From an uncultured Verrucomicrobiota bacterium (GTDB lineage: Bacteria > Verrucomicrobiota > Verrucomicrobiia > Verrucomicrobiales > Verrucomicrobiaceae), in NCBI GenBank assembly GCA_903960845.1, contig CAJCCF010000346.1, positions 1-34,416 of the forward strand: a DNA stretch of 34,416 nucleotides, read 5' to 3'. Both the position numbers and the translations under genes were made by a program. Positions within the stretch are counted from its first letter, which is position 1. Every line of letters starts with the position of its first letter. The notes beneath the pieces were generated by a model. It was not told the DNA's origin. It ran no database searches and saw nothing but the letters and a program-made list of their open reading frames with translations. Positions 22,603 through 31,121 of the stretch are shown piece after piece.

Positions 22603-23000
22603 TGCGGTTCACCTCTTTACATCCGGAAGCCGCCCGTGGGGTTACACCTCAGCGGACAGTTTCGTAAAAAATCACGAACCATAATTCACGCTCACCAGCT
22701 ACGAACCGAAGGCTGGGGCGGTTTGATTGCATGGCTTGCCGGTGAAGTCGCTTTGCCGTCGAGTACCAAATGCCTGGCGTGAATGGCGACCCCGGCAACG
22801 GATTTTCAGCGCCATCCCGAAGACTTGTTTCGAGACAGCTGAGGGCATGCCGAACCGCGATGTCGATGATCGAACTCGTCTGCCAGACAGTTGCAGCCTG
22901 AGGCATTTCCCGGTGTCATCCTGTGATGAGGCATCGACTCATTCCTCTTCCACTCACTGGCGGTTACCCCACGGGGCCTTTTTCAATGAGACCCGGCACA
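22603..23000. other. Divergent intergenic region without convincing gene
   Basis: About 400 bases between the lipid operon and the cyclase. It holds the AGAGGTGA ribosome binding site for the TTG start at 22602, a dyad TTCGT/ACGAA around a T-run (22661-22678), and TTGCCGG (22736-22742) paired with CCGGCAA (22792-22798). Short frames on both strands lack protein-like patterns. Promoters for both neighbours must lie here, but no good -35/-10 pair was found. Confidence 0.4.
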
Positions 23001-23066
23001 ATGAGTAAGAGGTGGATTATTTTAATCGCGTCCAATATGAAGGAGGCCATAATCAGCCGCCAATGA
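23001..23066 (+). CDS. Possible 21-codon leader ORF overlapping cyclase start
   Basis: The ATG at 23001 opens a frame of 21 codons (MSKRWIILIASNMKEAIISR, ending in Q) whose TGA overlaps the cyclase ATG at 23063 as ATGA. AAGGAGG inside it (23040-23046) is too far from 23063 for normal initiation, which would fit re-initiation after the leader. There is no ribosome binding site of its own, so this is a suggestion only. Confidence 0.3.
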   Translation: MSKRWIILIASNMKEAIISRQ

Positions 23067-25120
23067 ACTTCCGTCTCCTTAGGCTCTTCCCCGTTCTCCT
23101 GGTGGTGATGCTGGGGATGCTGCTGATGCTGATTGAACTGGCGTTGCAGCATGTGCCAGAGTTGGCGTTCCTTCGCCGGTTGGAATGGAGCAGCTATGAC
23201 TGGCGGGTGCAGCATTCGATGCGCTTTCAGCAGCCAAGATCGGACCGCATGGGGAGCGTGTATGTGGATGACATCAGCTTGGCAGACATCTCCAGGAAGC
23301 TGAAACTGCAGTGGCCCTTCCCTCGCTGGGTGCATGGACTTGTGCTGAAGGAACTGACAGATCAGGGGGCCGCAGCCGTGGCTTATGACGTTTTTTTCAT
23401 CGGTCATAGACCGGGCGACCTGACGCCGCTGTCACTCAGCAGTGAACGCATTTCCTCAGATGAATACTTCGCACGAGAGATCGCACGCCAGGGGCACATA
23501 GTGCTGGCCGCTGCGGAGGACCCACTGCACCCGCGCACGGATTTGAAAAGGCCTGATCCTTTGTTCGGCAAGCCTGCTGCTGCCGTGGGCCACGGACTGC
23601 GGCTGACGGATGCAGACGGGGTTTTGAGGCGTGTTAAACCAGTTTTTGTGGATGATCAAAAGCGGCGCACCTGGCAACTGGGTTTGACTCTGGCTGCACG
23701 GCAGAAAGGGCTGAATCTTGACAAAGCGGAGCTCGATGCCTGGAGGATCCGCGTGCCGGACAAGAAGGGGCTGATGCATGAGATCCCTCTGGACGGACAT
23801 GGCAATCTATTGGTGCGATGGATCTGGGATGTGAACCGGACAGCAGGGCCTGAGCACTCCAGCATGTCAACCATTCTGGGCGCACTCAACTATCGTGCCA
23901 AGCATGGTGCCCTGCCCGTGGATTTCATGAAGGATCGGCTGATCGTGGTGGGATCCAAGGGGATGAACTCACCCATCGCAGACTGGGGCGCGACACCCGC
24001 AGGGCCTTCAACGCCCTTTTTTTCCGTGCACATGAACGTCGCAAACTCGGTGTTGACCGATGCTTTCGTCAGGGTTCTGAACCTGCCTGCACGGGTGGCG
24101 ATCCTGTGGCTTTTTGTGACCGTTGTGGGCTTGCTGACATGGAGGCTCCGAGCTGTTTGGGCGACTCTGCTGGTGGGCATCTTTATCTTTATCTACCTCG
24201 CCCTGGCTTGGTGGGCGTACGTGAAGCATGGCTGGTGGTTGCCTTTGGTAATGCCGGTGATCGGTGCCCTTTGCATTTCCCATGGGCTGATGGTGGTTTT
24301 CAGATTTTTCATGGAGCGCAGCCAACGCAAACGACTTCGCGGCTTGTTTGCCAATCTCGTATCGCCGAAGCTTCTGGATCTCCTGCTGCAACATCCGCAT
24401 GTCTCGTGGAAGCCCCAGGAAAGGTACATGACGGTCTTTTTTGCGGACATCCGGGGTTTCACTGCACTGACTGACCAGTCCTCCGTCCGCTCCCGCGAGG
24501 GTGACGGCGGCAAAATAGATACAACGAGCCCTGAAAGTGCAGTGCTGGTGACGGTGAACCTTTATCTTTCGGCCGTAGTGGAGGCCATCAAACGTAACGG
24601 CGGGGTGCTGGACAAGTACATGGGTGACTGTGTGATGGCCTTCTGGGGAGCGCCATTGGACGACCCGGATCATGCCGCCTCTGCGCTGCGCGCGGCAATG
24701 GAAGCGCAACAAGCGATCCATCAGTTGAACCGGAAGAGAGCTGCATGGAACCTGGAAATTGAGCGTCAAAACGAATCAAACGCCAACAAGGCACTGTCAG
24801 CGCAGACGGCCCTTCCCATTCTGACGCTGGGCACTGGCATCAACACCGGCCTGATGACTGCGGGTTTCATGGGCGCGGAGAGCCATCTTTCAAACTTCAC
24901 GGTGTTTGGCCGGGAGGTGAACATCGCCTCACGGTTGGAGGGAGCTTCAGGAAGCGGCCATATTTATATCACGGAAGAAACGCGTCAGGCGGCAGTTGCT
25001 CGGTCGGCCGAGCTTGCGAACCACGTGAAACTGGTTGGCAACCTCACGCTGAAGGGAATCGGTGATCCTGTTCTCGTTCATGAGGTTGAGTGGAATGGGA
25101 GCACCCAAGCGGAAGCCTAA
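23063..25120 (+). CDS. CHASE2-domain membrane adenylate cyclase (class III)
   Basis: A 685-residue sensor enzyme making cAMP. An N-terminal helix (residues 5-30) leads to an extracytoplasmic CHASE2 domain (about 35-325, with YDWRVQHSMRF and a DxF/DxG-rich core), then three membrane helices (about 335-415) and a cyclase domain. The metal aspartates are Asp462 (FFADIRGF) and Asp522 (MGDCVMAFWG). Lys518 and Thr613 (NFTVFG) hold the adenine-reading positions of class IIIb enzymes, and Asn620 and Arg624 (VNIASR) are the transition-state residues. An insertion of about 20 residues (RSREGDGGKIDTT) lies between the metal sites. A GTG at 23012 is an alternative start. Two unknown genes follow downstream. 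Confidence 0.88.
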   Translation: MNFRLLRLFPVLLVVMLGMLLMLIELALQHVPELAFLRRLEWSSYDWRVQHSMRFQQPRSDRMGSVYVDDISLADISRKLKLQWPFPRWVHGLVLKELTDQGAAAVAYDVFFIGHRPGDLTPLSLSSERISSDEYFAREIARQGHIVLAAAEDPLHPRTDLKRPDPLFGKPAAAVGHGLRLTDADGVLRRVKPVFVDDQKRRTWQLGLTLAARQKGLNLDKAELDAWRIRVPDKKGLMHEIPLDGHGNLLVRWIWDVNRTAGPEHSSMSTILGALNYRAKHGALPVDFMKDRLIVVGSKGMNSPIADWGATPAGPSTPFFSVHMNVANSVLTDAFVRVLNLPARVAILWLFVTVVGLLTWRLRAVWATLLVGIFIFIYLALAWWAYVKHGWWLPLVMPVIGALCISHGLMVVFRFFMERSQRKRLRGLFANLVSPKLLDLLLQHPHVSWKPQERYMTVFFADIRGFTALTDQSSVRSREGDGGKIDTTSPESAVLVTVNLYLSAVVEAIKRNGGVLDKYMGDCVMAFWGAPLDDPDHAASALRAAMEAQQAIHQLNRKRAAWNLEIERQNESNANKALSAQTALPILTLGTGINTGLMTAGFMGAESHLSNFTVFGREVNIASRLEGASGSGHIYITEETRQAAVARSAELANHVKLVGNLTLKGIGDPVLVHEVEWNGSTQAEA

Positions 25121-25201
25121 AAAAGTAAGGCTCGACAAGAGCTGCTAAAACAGGGAATAAATTACATCGATTAATAACATTAGCCCTAAACTGGTTCATC
25201 T

Positions 25202-25732
25202 ATGAGCATCGGAGCAAACGCCAGGAAGAAACAAAAATCCACCGTTCACCAGTTGATGAACGCCTTTCAAAAAAGCGGCTCGCGCCGTGGTTTCATCCGT
25301 GCAGGAAGCGCCGGACTGGCGGCCTGCACACTTGGAAATTCCAAGGCATCCGCTGACGAAGGTGATCCCACTCAATTTCAGATCACAGGCTGCGAGAGCG
25401 ATGGCAGCATACCTGATGATCGGATCTGGATCAATGGAGTGCTGACCAATGTGAGTTCACCTGTGACCTTGCCCGATGGTGCGGATGTCAGTTGTTATGA
25501 CCCGGCAGGAAGCAGCACTGAATCTGTTATCGTCGACTTTGAGATCGAGTGCACGTCCCCGCAAGCAGATCCGAATGCGCCTGAAATCGTCTATGACATA
25601 GAAGGATTTGAGATTGATCTGAGCATCCTTGAATCATTTGAGGAGAACTACGATCCCACCGCCGGCACTGCTGAAGAGCCTGCCTACACCCTGGAAGATC
25701 CCAATGGCGGCTCAATAGGGATCAACGGCTGA
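25202..25732 (+). CDS. Acidic Tat-exported protein, unknown function
   Basis: A 176-residue protein with a twin-arginine signal (SGSRRGFIRAGSAGLAACTL, residues about 26-45; RR then GF, as in S/T-RRxF) and cleavage probably after KASA. The mature part is extremely rich in Asp and Glu, nearly free of Lys and Arg, and has three cysteines (TGCES, VSCYD, IECTS). The Tat route implies folding or cofactor binding before export. I recognise no family. It starts 81 bases after the cyclase stop behind an AT-rich leader and is followed after 30 bases by a basic protein gene. Confidence 0.65.
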   Translation: MSIGANARKKQKSTVHQLMNAFQKSGSRRGFIRAGSAGLAACTLGNSKASADEGDPTQFQITGCESDGSIPDDRIWINGVLTNVSSPVTLPDGADVSCYDPAGSSTESVIVDFEIECTSPQADPNAPEIVYDIEGFEIDLSILESFEENYDPTAGTAEEPAYTLEDPNGGSIGING

Positions 25733-25762
25733 GTTTCAAACCACGCACGATCTGAAGACACT

Positions 25763-26185
25763 ATGAGCACTCAACTGACCCTACTCACCACCGGAGGCAC
25801 GGTGAAACTCGAAGGACAAACCATCAGCGGTTGGATCGATTTCGACCAGATGGCGGACAAGAAGCTGAAGATTCAATTGATTGGAGATGCCGGGTGCGAA
25901 CTGCACCGCCGCATCGCCGTCACCGCAGGCAGGTCTCCGGTGCGAGGAGATAAAAAGAGCCTCTGCTTGAGGGTGCATGCTAAAAGCGGAGTCTTTGATA
26001 TTCTGCGCGTTCGTGCCAGGCCCAAGCTGCGAAAAAAGGGAACCGAGACAGATCCCGCCATGCACAAATCCAAAAGAGAGATCAAGGTGAACAAGCAGCG
26101 GACCCAGATGACCTACACGATCAAGAAAAAGGGGCTTATTTTCCAAGACAAGAAATTGGATCTGACAATCGAGGCCTCCAATTAA
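25763..26185 (+). CDS. Basic protein following acidic Tat protein, unknown function
   Basis: A 140-residue protein without a signal peptide or membrane segment. The first 60 residues look like a beta-strand domain (LTLLTTGGTVKLEGQTISGW, then IDFDQMADKKLKIQLIGDAG). The rest is strongly basic (RARPKLRKKGTETDPAMHKS, then KREIKVNKQRTQMTYTIKKK) and rich in Lys and Arg. No family is recognised. It lies 30 bases downstream of the very acidic exported protein, so the two are likely cotranscribed, and opposite charges suggest but do not show an interaction. The start ATG at 25763 has only a weak GAAGA upstream. Confidence 0.6.
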   Translation: MSTQLTLLTTGGTVKLEGQTISGWIDFDQMADKKLKIQLIGDAGCELHRRIAVTAGRSPVRGDKKSLCLRVHAKSGVFDILRVRARPKLRKKGTETDPAMHKSKREIKVNKQRTQMTYTIKKKGLIFQDKKLDLTIEASN

Positions 26186-26203
26186 GAATCAGAAAGGGAT
26201 TCT
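26185..26203 (+). terminator. Weak hairpin after basic-protein gene
   Basis: AGAATC (26185-26190), loop of 7, GATTCT (26198-26203) directly at the stop codon. It is followed by a C-rich stretch and TTTT about 17 bases later, so a terminator role is only possible. Confidence 0.3.
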
Positions 26204-26345
26204 GCCCCGGTTGGTTTTCATCGTCTCTCCTGCAGCACCCGCCAGTTCCGTTCATAACCTGCCGTCGGCAAATCGCTCTTGCGAGGTGCCGGGCGGAAGT
26301 GGTTCTGACGTGGATTCGTGAATGGCCGGGCTAACTGCTCGACCC

Positions 26346-26359
26346 GGGCTTTGCAGCCC
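26346..26359. terminator. GC-rich hairpin before mutS 3' end
   Basis: GGGCT (26346-26350), loop TTGC, AGCCC (26355-26359) lies about 36 bases beyond the mutS stop (minus strand) and between convergent genes. There is no T-run, so if it acts, termination would be Rho-assisted. The other roughly 140 bases of this gap show nothing I can name. Confidence 0.3.
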
Positions 26360-26394
26360 TAGTCAGCGGGGCGGACAGGTGCTCTAATCGTCAA

Positions 26395-28905
26395 TCACTC
26401 AAACAAACTCATCTGCCCCGCATCCTCATCGCTGCGCGGCTTCTTCCTTGTTTTTGCGGGCACGCTGGTTGGCACAGGGACTTCTTTGACGCTTTCGGCG
26501 GGCTGGTGGCCGGCTTCGAGTTGTTGGAGAACTTCTTTGGCGCGGGCGATGACGTTTTCGGGAAGGCCGGCGAGACGGGCGACCTGGATGCCGTAGCTTT
26601 TTTCGGCGCAGCCGGGGAGGATCTTGCGGAGGAAGATGATTTGATGGTTCCACTCCTTCACGGCGACGTTGTAGTTCTTCACGGCACTGCGGCTTTGTGA
26701 GAGCGCGGTGATCTCGTGGTAGTGGGTGGCGAAGAGGGTGCGTGAGCCGACATGGTCGTGCAGGTGCTCGGCGACGCTCCAGGCGATGCTAAGGCCGTCA
26801 AAGGTGGACGTGCCGCGGCCGATCTCGTCGAGAATGACCAGGGAGCGCTCGGTGGCGTTATTGAGGATCAGTGAGGTCTCATTCATTTCGACCATGAAGG
26901 TGCTTTGGCCGCGCGCGATGTCGTCGCTGGCGCCGATGCGGGTGAAGATGCGGTCCACCAATCCGATTTCGGCGCTGGCTGCGGGCAGGAAGCTGCCGAT
27001 CTGTGCCATGAGTGTGAGCAGCGCGGTCTGGCGCAGGTAGGTGCTCTTGCCGGCCATGTTCGGGCCGGTGATGAGGATCAGGCGGCTTTCTTCAGGCTCC
27101 AGGGTGATGTCATTGGGCACGAAGCGCTCGCCGCTGGTCAGATTCTGATCGAGCACGGGATGGCGGCCGTCGCGGATGAACAAGTTGCGCGATTCGTTGA
27201 GAACGGGGCGGGTGTAATTGAAGAGCCGCGCGGTCTCGGCGAGCGAGCACAGGGAATCGAGAATGGCGATGGCTTCGGCAGTTTCCTGGATCTGTGTGAG
27301 GTGTTGCAAAACGCGGCTGCGCAGCTCGATGAATTGCTCGTATTCGAGTGCTTTGCTGCGCTCTTCGCTGCCGAGGATTTTGTCCTCCATGCGCTTCAAC
27401 TCGTCGGTGATGTAGCGCTCGCCATTGACGGTGGTTTGCTTGCGGTGGTAGTCGGTGGGGACGCTGTCGACGTTGGCTTTGGTGATCTCGATGAAGTAGC
27501 CGAAGACCGCATTGTATTTGATTTTGAGGCTCTTGATGCCAGTGCGCTCAATCTCGCGGTTTTGCAGGTCGGCGATCCATTGGCGGCCCAGAGTGGTGGC
27601 GGCGCGCAGTTCATCGAGTTCGGGCAGCCAGCCTTCGCGGAAAACACCGCCTTCTTTGATCTGCATGGGCGGCTCATCAATGATGGCGCGCTGGATTTCC
27701 TGGCAAAGTGGGGTGAGATCGTGGAGGCGCTCGGAGAGATAGGCGGTGTGCGACTCATGCGACCTGTGGGACTCATGCAGGATGACTTTGAGTGAAGGCA
27801 CCACTTCCAGAGACAAGGCTAGAGCCAGCAAATCACGGCCATTGCCGCTGCCCTGACTGAGGCGGGAACTGGTGCGTTCGAGGTCGCGGACTTCTTTGAG
27901 CAGAGTGCGGATTTGGCCGAGGAGGGTGGGCTCACCGAGGAAGGCAGCGATCATTTCCTGGCGCTGGGTGAGCAGTTCCAGATCACGCAGCGGATGGAGC
28001 ACCCAGTGTCGCATCTTGCGGGCACCCATGGGTGTGCAGGTGCGGTCGAGCGCGCTTAAAAGAGTGTGCTGCGTGCCGCCGCGTGCAGATACAAGCTCAA
28101 GATGGCTCTGGCTGGCGGCGTCGATGAGTACGCAATCGTTGGTTTGGCCGACGCGCAGCCGCTGGATGTGATCGACACTGCGGCGGAGCTGGAACTGCAG
28201 GTATTGCAGGATGCAGCCGGCGGCGCAGATGGCTGCATTCATGCCGGTGCAGCCGAAACCGTCGAGGGACTGCACTTTGAAATGCTGCGTGAGGCTGTGC
28301 CGGGCCTGATCGAGAAGGAAGAGGTAGCTTTCGATGGGCTGGGCGCAGGCGGGATGGCCGAGGGCGTCGATGACATCGCGCTGATCCTCGCTGAAGAGGA
28401 GTTCGCTGGCCTGGAGACGCTCAAGTTCATCGGCGAGTTCCGTGGTGTCCCTGAACTCGGCGACTTCAAACTCACCGGTGGTGTGATCGACGTAAGCGAG
28501 ACCGAGTTTTTTGCCTTCGCGAAAAACGGCGGCGAGGTAATTCGGCCGGTTCGAGTCGAGCAGCGTGAGGTCGTTGATGGTTCCCGCGCTGAGGATCTGG
28601 GAGACGGCGCGCTCGACAATTTTTCCCGGTGTGGGATCGCTGGTCTGCTCGGCGATGGCGACGCGCTTGCCGCCTTTGATGAGTTTCGCGATGTAACCCT
28701 GCGATGAATGATGAGGCACGCCGCACATGGGCACGCCATTGCGTTTCGTGAGGGCGACGTTGAGGATTGGCGAGGCAGTTTTCGCGTCCTCAAAGAAGAG
28801 CTCGTAGAAATCGCCGAGGCGATACATGAGCAGCACGTCCTCCGGCAGCTCGCGCCGGATGGCGAGGTACTGCTTCATCATGGGAGTGGCGCTGGCGTCG
28901 GACAT
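26395..28905 (-). CDS. mutS: DNA mismatch repair ATPase MutS
   Basis: An 836-residue complete MutS. It recognises mismatched bases and, with MutL, starts excision repair. Phe33 and Glu35 in LGDFYELF form the mismatch-stacking FxE motif. The C-terminal ATPase has Walker A (GPNMAGKST, about residue 614), Walker B (LVILDEIGRGTSTFDGLS) and the ATHYHE switch. The length is close to the 853 residues of E. coli MutS. The last 45 residues (EVPVPTSVPAKTRKKPRSDE, then DAGQMSLFE) end in QMSLFE, a beta-clamp-binding-like tail seen in many MutS proteins. It lies 43 bases after the flotillin gene on the same strand. A TTGACC lies 31-36 bases upstream of the ATG but has no good -10. Confidence 0.97.
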   Translation of the reverse strand: MSDASATPMMKQYLAIRRELPEDVLLMYRLGDFYELFFEDAKTASPILNVALTKRNGVPMCGVPHHSSQGYIAKLIKGGKRVAIAEQTSDPTPGKIVERAVSQILSAGTINDLTLLDSNRPNYLAAVFREGKKLGLAYVDHTTGEFEVAEFRDTTELADELERLQASELLFSEDQRDVIDALGHPACAQPIESYLFLLDQARHSLTQHFKVQSLDGFGCTGMNAAICAAGCILQYLQFQLRRSVDHIQRLRVGQTNDCVLIDAASQSHLELVSARGGTQHTLLSALDRTCTPMGARKMRHWVLHPLRDLELLTQRQEMIAAFLGEPTLLGQIRTLLKEVRDLERTSSRLSQGSGNGRDLLALALSLEVVPSLKVILHESHRSHESHTAYLSERLHDLTPLCQEIQRAIIDEPPMQIKEGGVFREGWLPELDELRAATTLGRQWIADLQNREIERTGIKSLKIKYNAVFGYFIEITKANVDSVPTDYHRKQTTVNGERYITDELKRMEDKILGSEERSKALEYEQFIELRSRVLQHLTQIQETAEAIAILDSLCSLAETARLFNYTRPVLNESRNLFIRDGRHPVLDQNLTSGERFVPNDITLEPEESRLILITGPNMAGKSTYLRQTALLTLMAQIGSFLPAASAEIGLVDRIFTRIGASDDIARGQSTFMVEMNETSLILNNATERSLVILDEIGRGTSTFDGLSIAWSVAEHLHDHVGSRTLFATHYHEITALSQSRSAVKNYNVAVKEWNHQIIFLRKILPGCAEKSYGIQVARLAGLPENVIARAKEVLQQLEAGHQPAESVKEVPVPTSVPAKTRKKPRSDEDAGQMSLFE

Positions 28906-28948
28906 GGGTGCGACAGTCCAGAGTCAGCCCACCACGGTCAAGGCGCGA

Positions 28949-30439
28949 TCACTCGGCGGTGGTCTCTGGTTGGAGACTGATGCTCTCGATCGGTGTTGGT
29001 TTGCCAAGAAAGCCCGGCAGTTCGATGCCGGCGTTTTTGGCGATGTCGTGCAGCGGCGGGATGGCACCGACCAGTCCGGAAACAAAGTCAGCGGTGCGCG
29101 TCTTGCCATCTTCGCCTGTGCGACCGGAATCCCAGACGGTGAGTTTGTCGATCTTGATGCCGGAAATGGCTTTGACCTGCTCGGCGACAAGGCCGGGAAG
29201 CTGTTCAGTGACCATGAGTTGCGCCGCCTTGTCGGCACCGCCAGCGGCTTTGACGATGGCGTCGAAACCTTTGGCGCGGGCTTCAAGCTGGGCCAGTGTT
29301 CCCGCCGCTTCCGCTTCCATGTAGGTCTTGAGACCGGCGGCCTCACCTTCCTTGATGATGCGGATTTTTTCAGCATCGGCCTGAGCCACGAGTTCGATGC
29401 GCCGCTTCTCGGCTTCGGCTTCGAGTTCGATGCGCTGCTTCTGTGCCTCGGCATTGATGCGCACGCGGTTTTTCTCGGCTTCGGCTAGCACCTCGATTTT
29501 TCGTTTCTCAATTTCAGCCTGGACGATGACGGTGGCCACCTGCGCGGCTTCCTCACGCTTGGCACGCTGGCGCTCGGCGATCTCCTGGGCGGCGTAGCTT
29601 TCCTGGAGTGATTTGGCTTCGGCCACTTTTTCAGCAGCGGAGCCGATTCGCGTGGCTTCAGCTTCACGCTCGCGCCGTGAGGCGATGGAGTTGGCGATTT
29701 CGACGGCGGAAAGATTCTCGCCAGTGACGGCTTCGGCCTGGGCCTGGGCGACGCTGATGCGCTTCTGCTTGTCGGCCATGGCGGCACCGATGTCGCCATC
29801 GCGTTCCTGCTGGGAGACTTTGATCTTGGCATCGTTGATGGCGCGCGCTGCCGCTTCTTTACCGAGCGCTTCGATGTAGCCGGACTCGTCGGTGATGTCC
29901 TGAACGTTGACGTTGATGAGTCGGAGGCCGACTTTTTTGAGTTCGACTTCGACGCCGTTGGAGATGTTGGCGATGAGTTTGTCGCGGTCGGCGTTGATTT
30001 CCTCGATTGGCATCGTGGCGATGACGACGCGCATCTGGCCGAAGATGATGTCCTTGGCCAGTTCCTGGATTTGCGGCTGAGTTTGACCCAGCAGACGCTC
30101 GGCCGCGTTTTCCATCACGCCGGGTTCGGTGCTGATGCCGACGGTGAAGGTGGAAGGGGTATTGACGCGGATGTTCTGCTGCGAGAGTGCGCCGCGCAGT
30201 TGGATGTCGATGGGCATCGGCGTGAGGCTGAGGAAGGCATAATCCTGAATGACGGGCCAGACGAAGGAGGCTCCGCCATGGACGCAGCGGGCGGATTTAT
30301 TGCCGCCGATCTTGCCAAAGAGGACGAGGATGCGGTCAGAGGGGCAGCGTTTGTACCGAGCGGCAAAAAATGCGAGCGTGGCGAAGACCAGAACAGCAGC
30401 GATGCTGGCGAGGATGGGAATCATGAGGTTGTCGAGCAT
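28949..30439 (-). CDS. Flotillin-family SPFH membrane-scaffold protein
   Basis: A 496-residue protein with an N-terminal membrane segment (about residues 6-28, MIPILASIAAVLVFATLAFF), an SPFH/band 7 domain (about 40-200) and a long coiled coil with EA-rich repeats (for example AEAEKNRVRINAEAQKQRIE, then LEAEAEKRRIEL, about 240-400). A Gly-rich C-terminus follows. This order is that of flotillins FloT/YqiK, which organise membrane microdomains and affect secretion and membrane fluidity. The NfeD-like gene ends 14 bases upstream, the pairing known from floA/floT operons. No Shine-Dalgarno sequence is visible before the ATG at 30439. Confidence 0.93.
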   Translation of the reverse strand: MLDNLMIPILASIAAVLVFATLAFFAARYKRCPSDRILVLFGKIGGNKSARCVHGGASFVWPVIQDYAFLSLTPMPIDIQLRGALSQQNIRVNTPSTFTVGISTEPGVMENAAERLLGQTQPQIQELAKDIIFGQMRVVIATMPIEEINADRDKLIANISNGVEVELKKVGLRLINVNVQDITDESGYIEALGKEAAARAINDAKIKVSQQERDGDIGAAMADKQKRISVAQAQAEAVTGENLSAVEIANSIASRREREAEATRIGSAAEKVAEAKSLQESYAAQEIAERQRAKREEAAQVATVIVQAEIEKRKIEVLAEAEKNRVRINAEAQKQRIELEAEAEKRRIELVAQADAEKIRIIKEGEAAGLKTYMEAEAAGTLAQLEARAKGFDAIVKAAGGADKAAQLMVTEQLPGLVAEQVKAISGIKIDKLTVWDSGRTGEDGKTRTADFVSGLVGAIPPLHDIAKNAGIELPGFLGKPTPIESISLQPETTAE

Positions 30440-30453
30440 GGTGGTGTTGGTGT

Positions 30454-31023
30454 TTAGGAGATGGGTTTGACGACAAAGGTGTTAGGCGGCGTCAGCGCAG
30501 TGATTTCGATGCCGTGCTGCGGTGGCAAATCATGATCCGCATCGGTGACGGCGCCGGCGGTGATGAGTCGGCCCTGGAGCATGACCTCGATCTGGCCGTG
30601 ACCAGCGCGTGCAGCAGGGATGGTGACATAGACCTGCCCGCGGAGACCGATGGCATTTTCATAACGCAATGAGCCGTCATCCTTCAGCGACATGAGAAAG
30701 CGGAGCGTAAAGAAAAGCAATAGCATGAAGAGTATGCCGGTGATGATGGCGGCGATGCCGGTGCTGGCGGCAGACATACCATTGCGATGGCCCATGACGC
30801 CCGCCCAACCGAAGCCGACGAAGAAAGCGGTGAGGATGCGCAGCGACAGAATCTTCACCGCATCCGTGGTGCTGCCATCATGCGACTCGGCGCCATGGTC
30901 GAAATCATGTCCGCCACCAATGAAGGCGCCGACAAGCAGGAGCACCTGCAGAACGGAAGCGAAAATAGCGACCGCCCAGTATAACTGTGCGCCGGAGGCA
31001 AAGGTCAGCAAATCATTGAACAT
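30454..31023 (-). CDS. NfeD-like membrane protein with OB-fold tail
   Basis: A 189-residue partner of flotillin. Three hydrophobic segments (about residues 14-36, 60-81 and 86-110) are followed by a C-terminal OB-fold-like beta domain (ENAIGLRGQVYVTIPAARAG, then IEVMLQGRLITAGAVTDADH). A His/Asp-rich loop (GGGHDFDHGAESHDG) lies between the first helices. The short form without the serine-protease domain corresponds to NfeD1b/YuaF-type proteins, which are cotranscribed with flotillins. It starts the operon; a TTGTCA-17-TAACAC promoter lies upstream. Confidence 0.85.
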   Translation of the reverse strand: MFNDLLTFASGAQLYWAVAIFASVLQVLLLVGAFIGGGHDFDHGAESHDGSTTDAVKILSLRILTAFFVGFGWAGVMGHRNGMSAASTGIAAIITGILFMLLLFFTLRFLMSLKDDGSLRYENAIGLRGQVYVTIPAARAGHGQIEVMLQGRLITAGAVTDADHDLPPQHGIEITALTPPNTFVVKPIS

Positions 31024-31031
31024 GGGGCCAT

Positions 31032-31060
31032 GTGTTAGCGGGAATGCTCATTTTTGACAA
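31032..31060 (-). promoter_or_regulatory. Candidate NfeD-flotillin promoter (TTGTCA-17-TAACAC)
   Basis: Minus strand: TTGTCA (31060-31055), 17-base spacer, TAACAC (31037-31032), with the ATG at 31023 8 bases further on. An ATG within the leader (ATGGCCCC) is out of frame. The geometry suggests a leaderless or near-leaderless transcript. Confidence 0.4.
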
Positions 31061-31121
31061 GCCTGTACCTGTTCCACGAAGTGTTCGTGTTTATAAGAGG
31101 GGCGTGGGAGTGGTGGAGTTT

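Noticed and set aside
22649..22906. 85-aa minus-strand frame in the intergenic region before the lipid operon
   Set aside because: There is no ribosome binding site, no domain and no membrane pattern. The tail (ELWFVIFYETVR) may come from a repeat element, but one copy is not enough to say.
22633..22980. Near-matching inverted copies of CCGTGGGGT-AC flanking the 22.6-23.0 kb gap
   Set aside because: Only about 11 of 12 bases match with unrelated flanks, and no transposase or target duplication is present; probably chance.
22967..22984. CCCC-A-CGGGG followed by TTTTT as a terminator
   Set aside because: The stem can only be 3 bp with a usable loop, too short for a Rho-independent terminator, and no plus-strand gene ends before it.
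24008..24769. 253-aa minus-strand frame opposite the cyclase
   Set aside because: It is His/Gln/Arg-rich shadow composition opposite the conserved cyclase domain.
26905..28707. Plus-strand frames of 296 and 213 aa opposite mutS
   Set aside because: mutS is complete and unambiguous on the minus strand; the opposite frames have no domain motifs and reflect codon bias.
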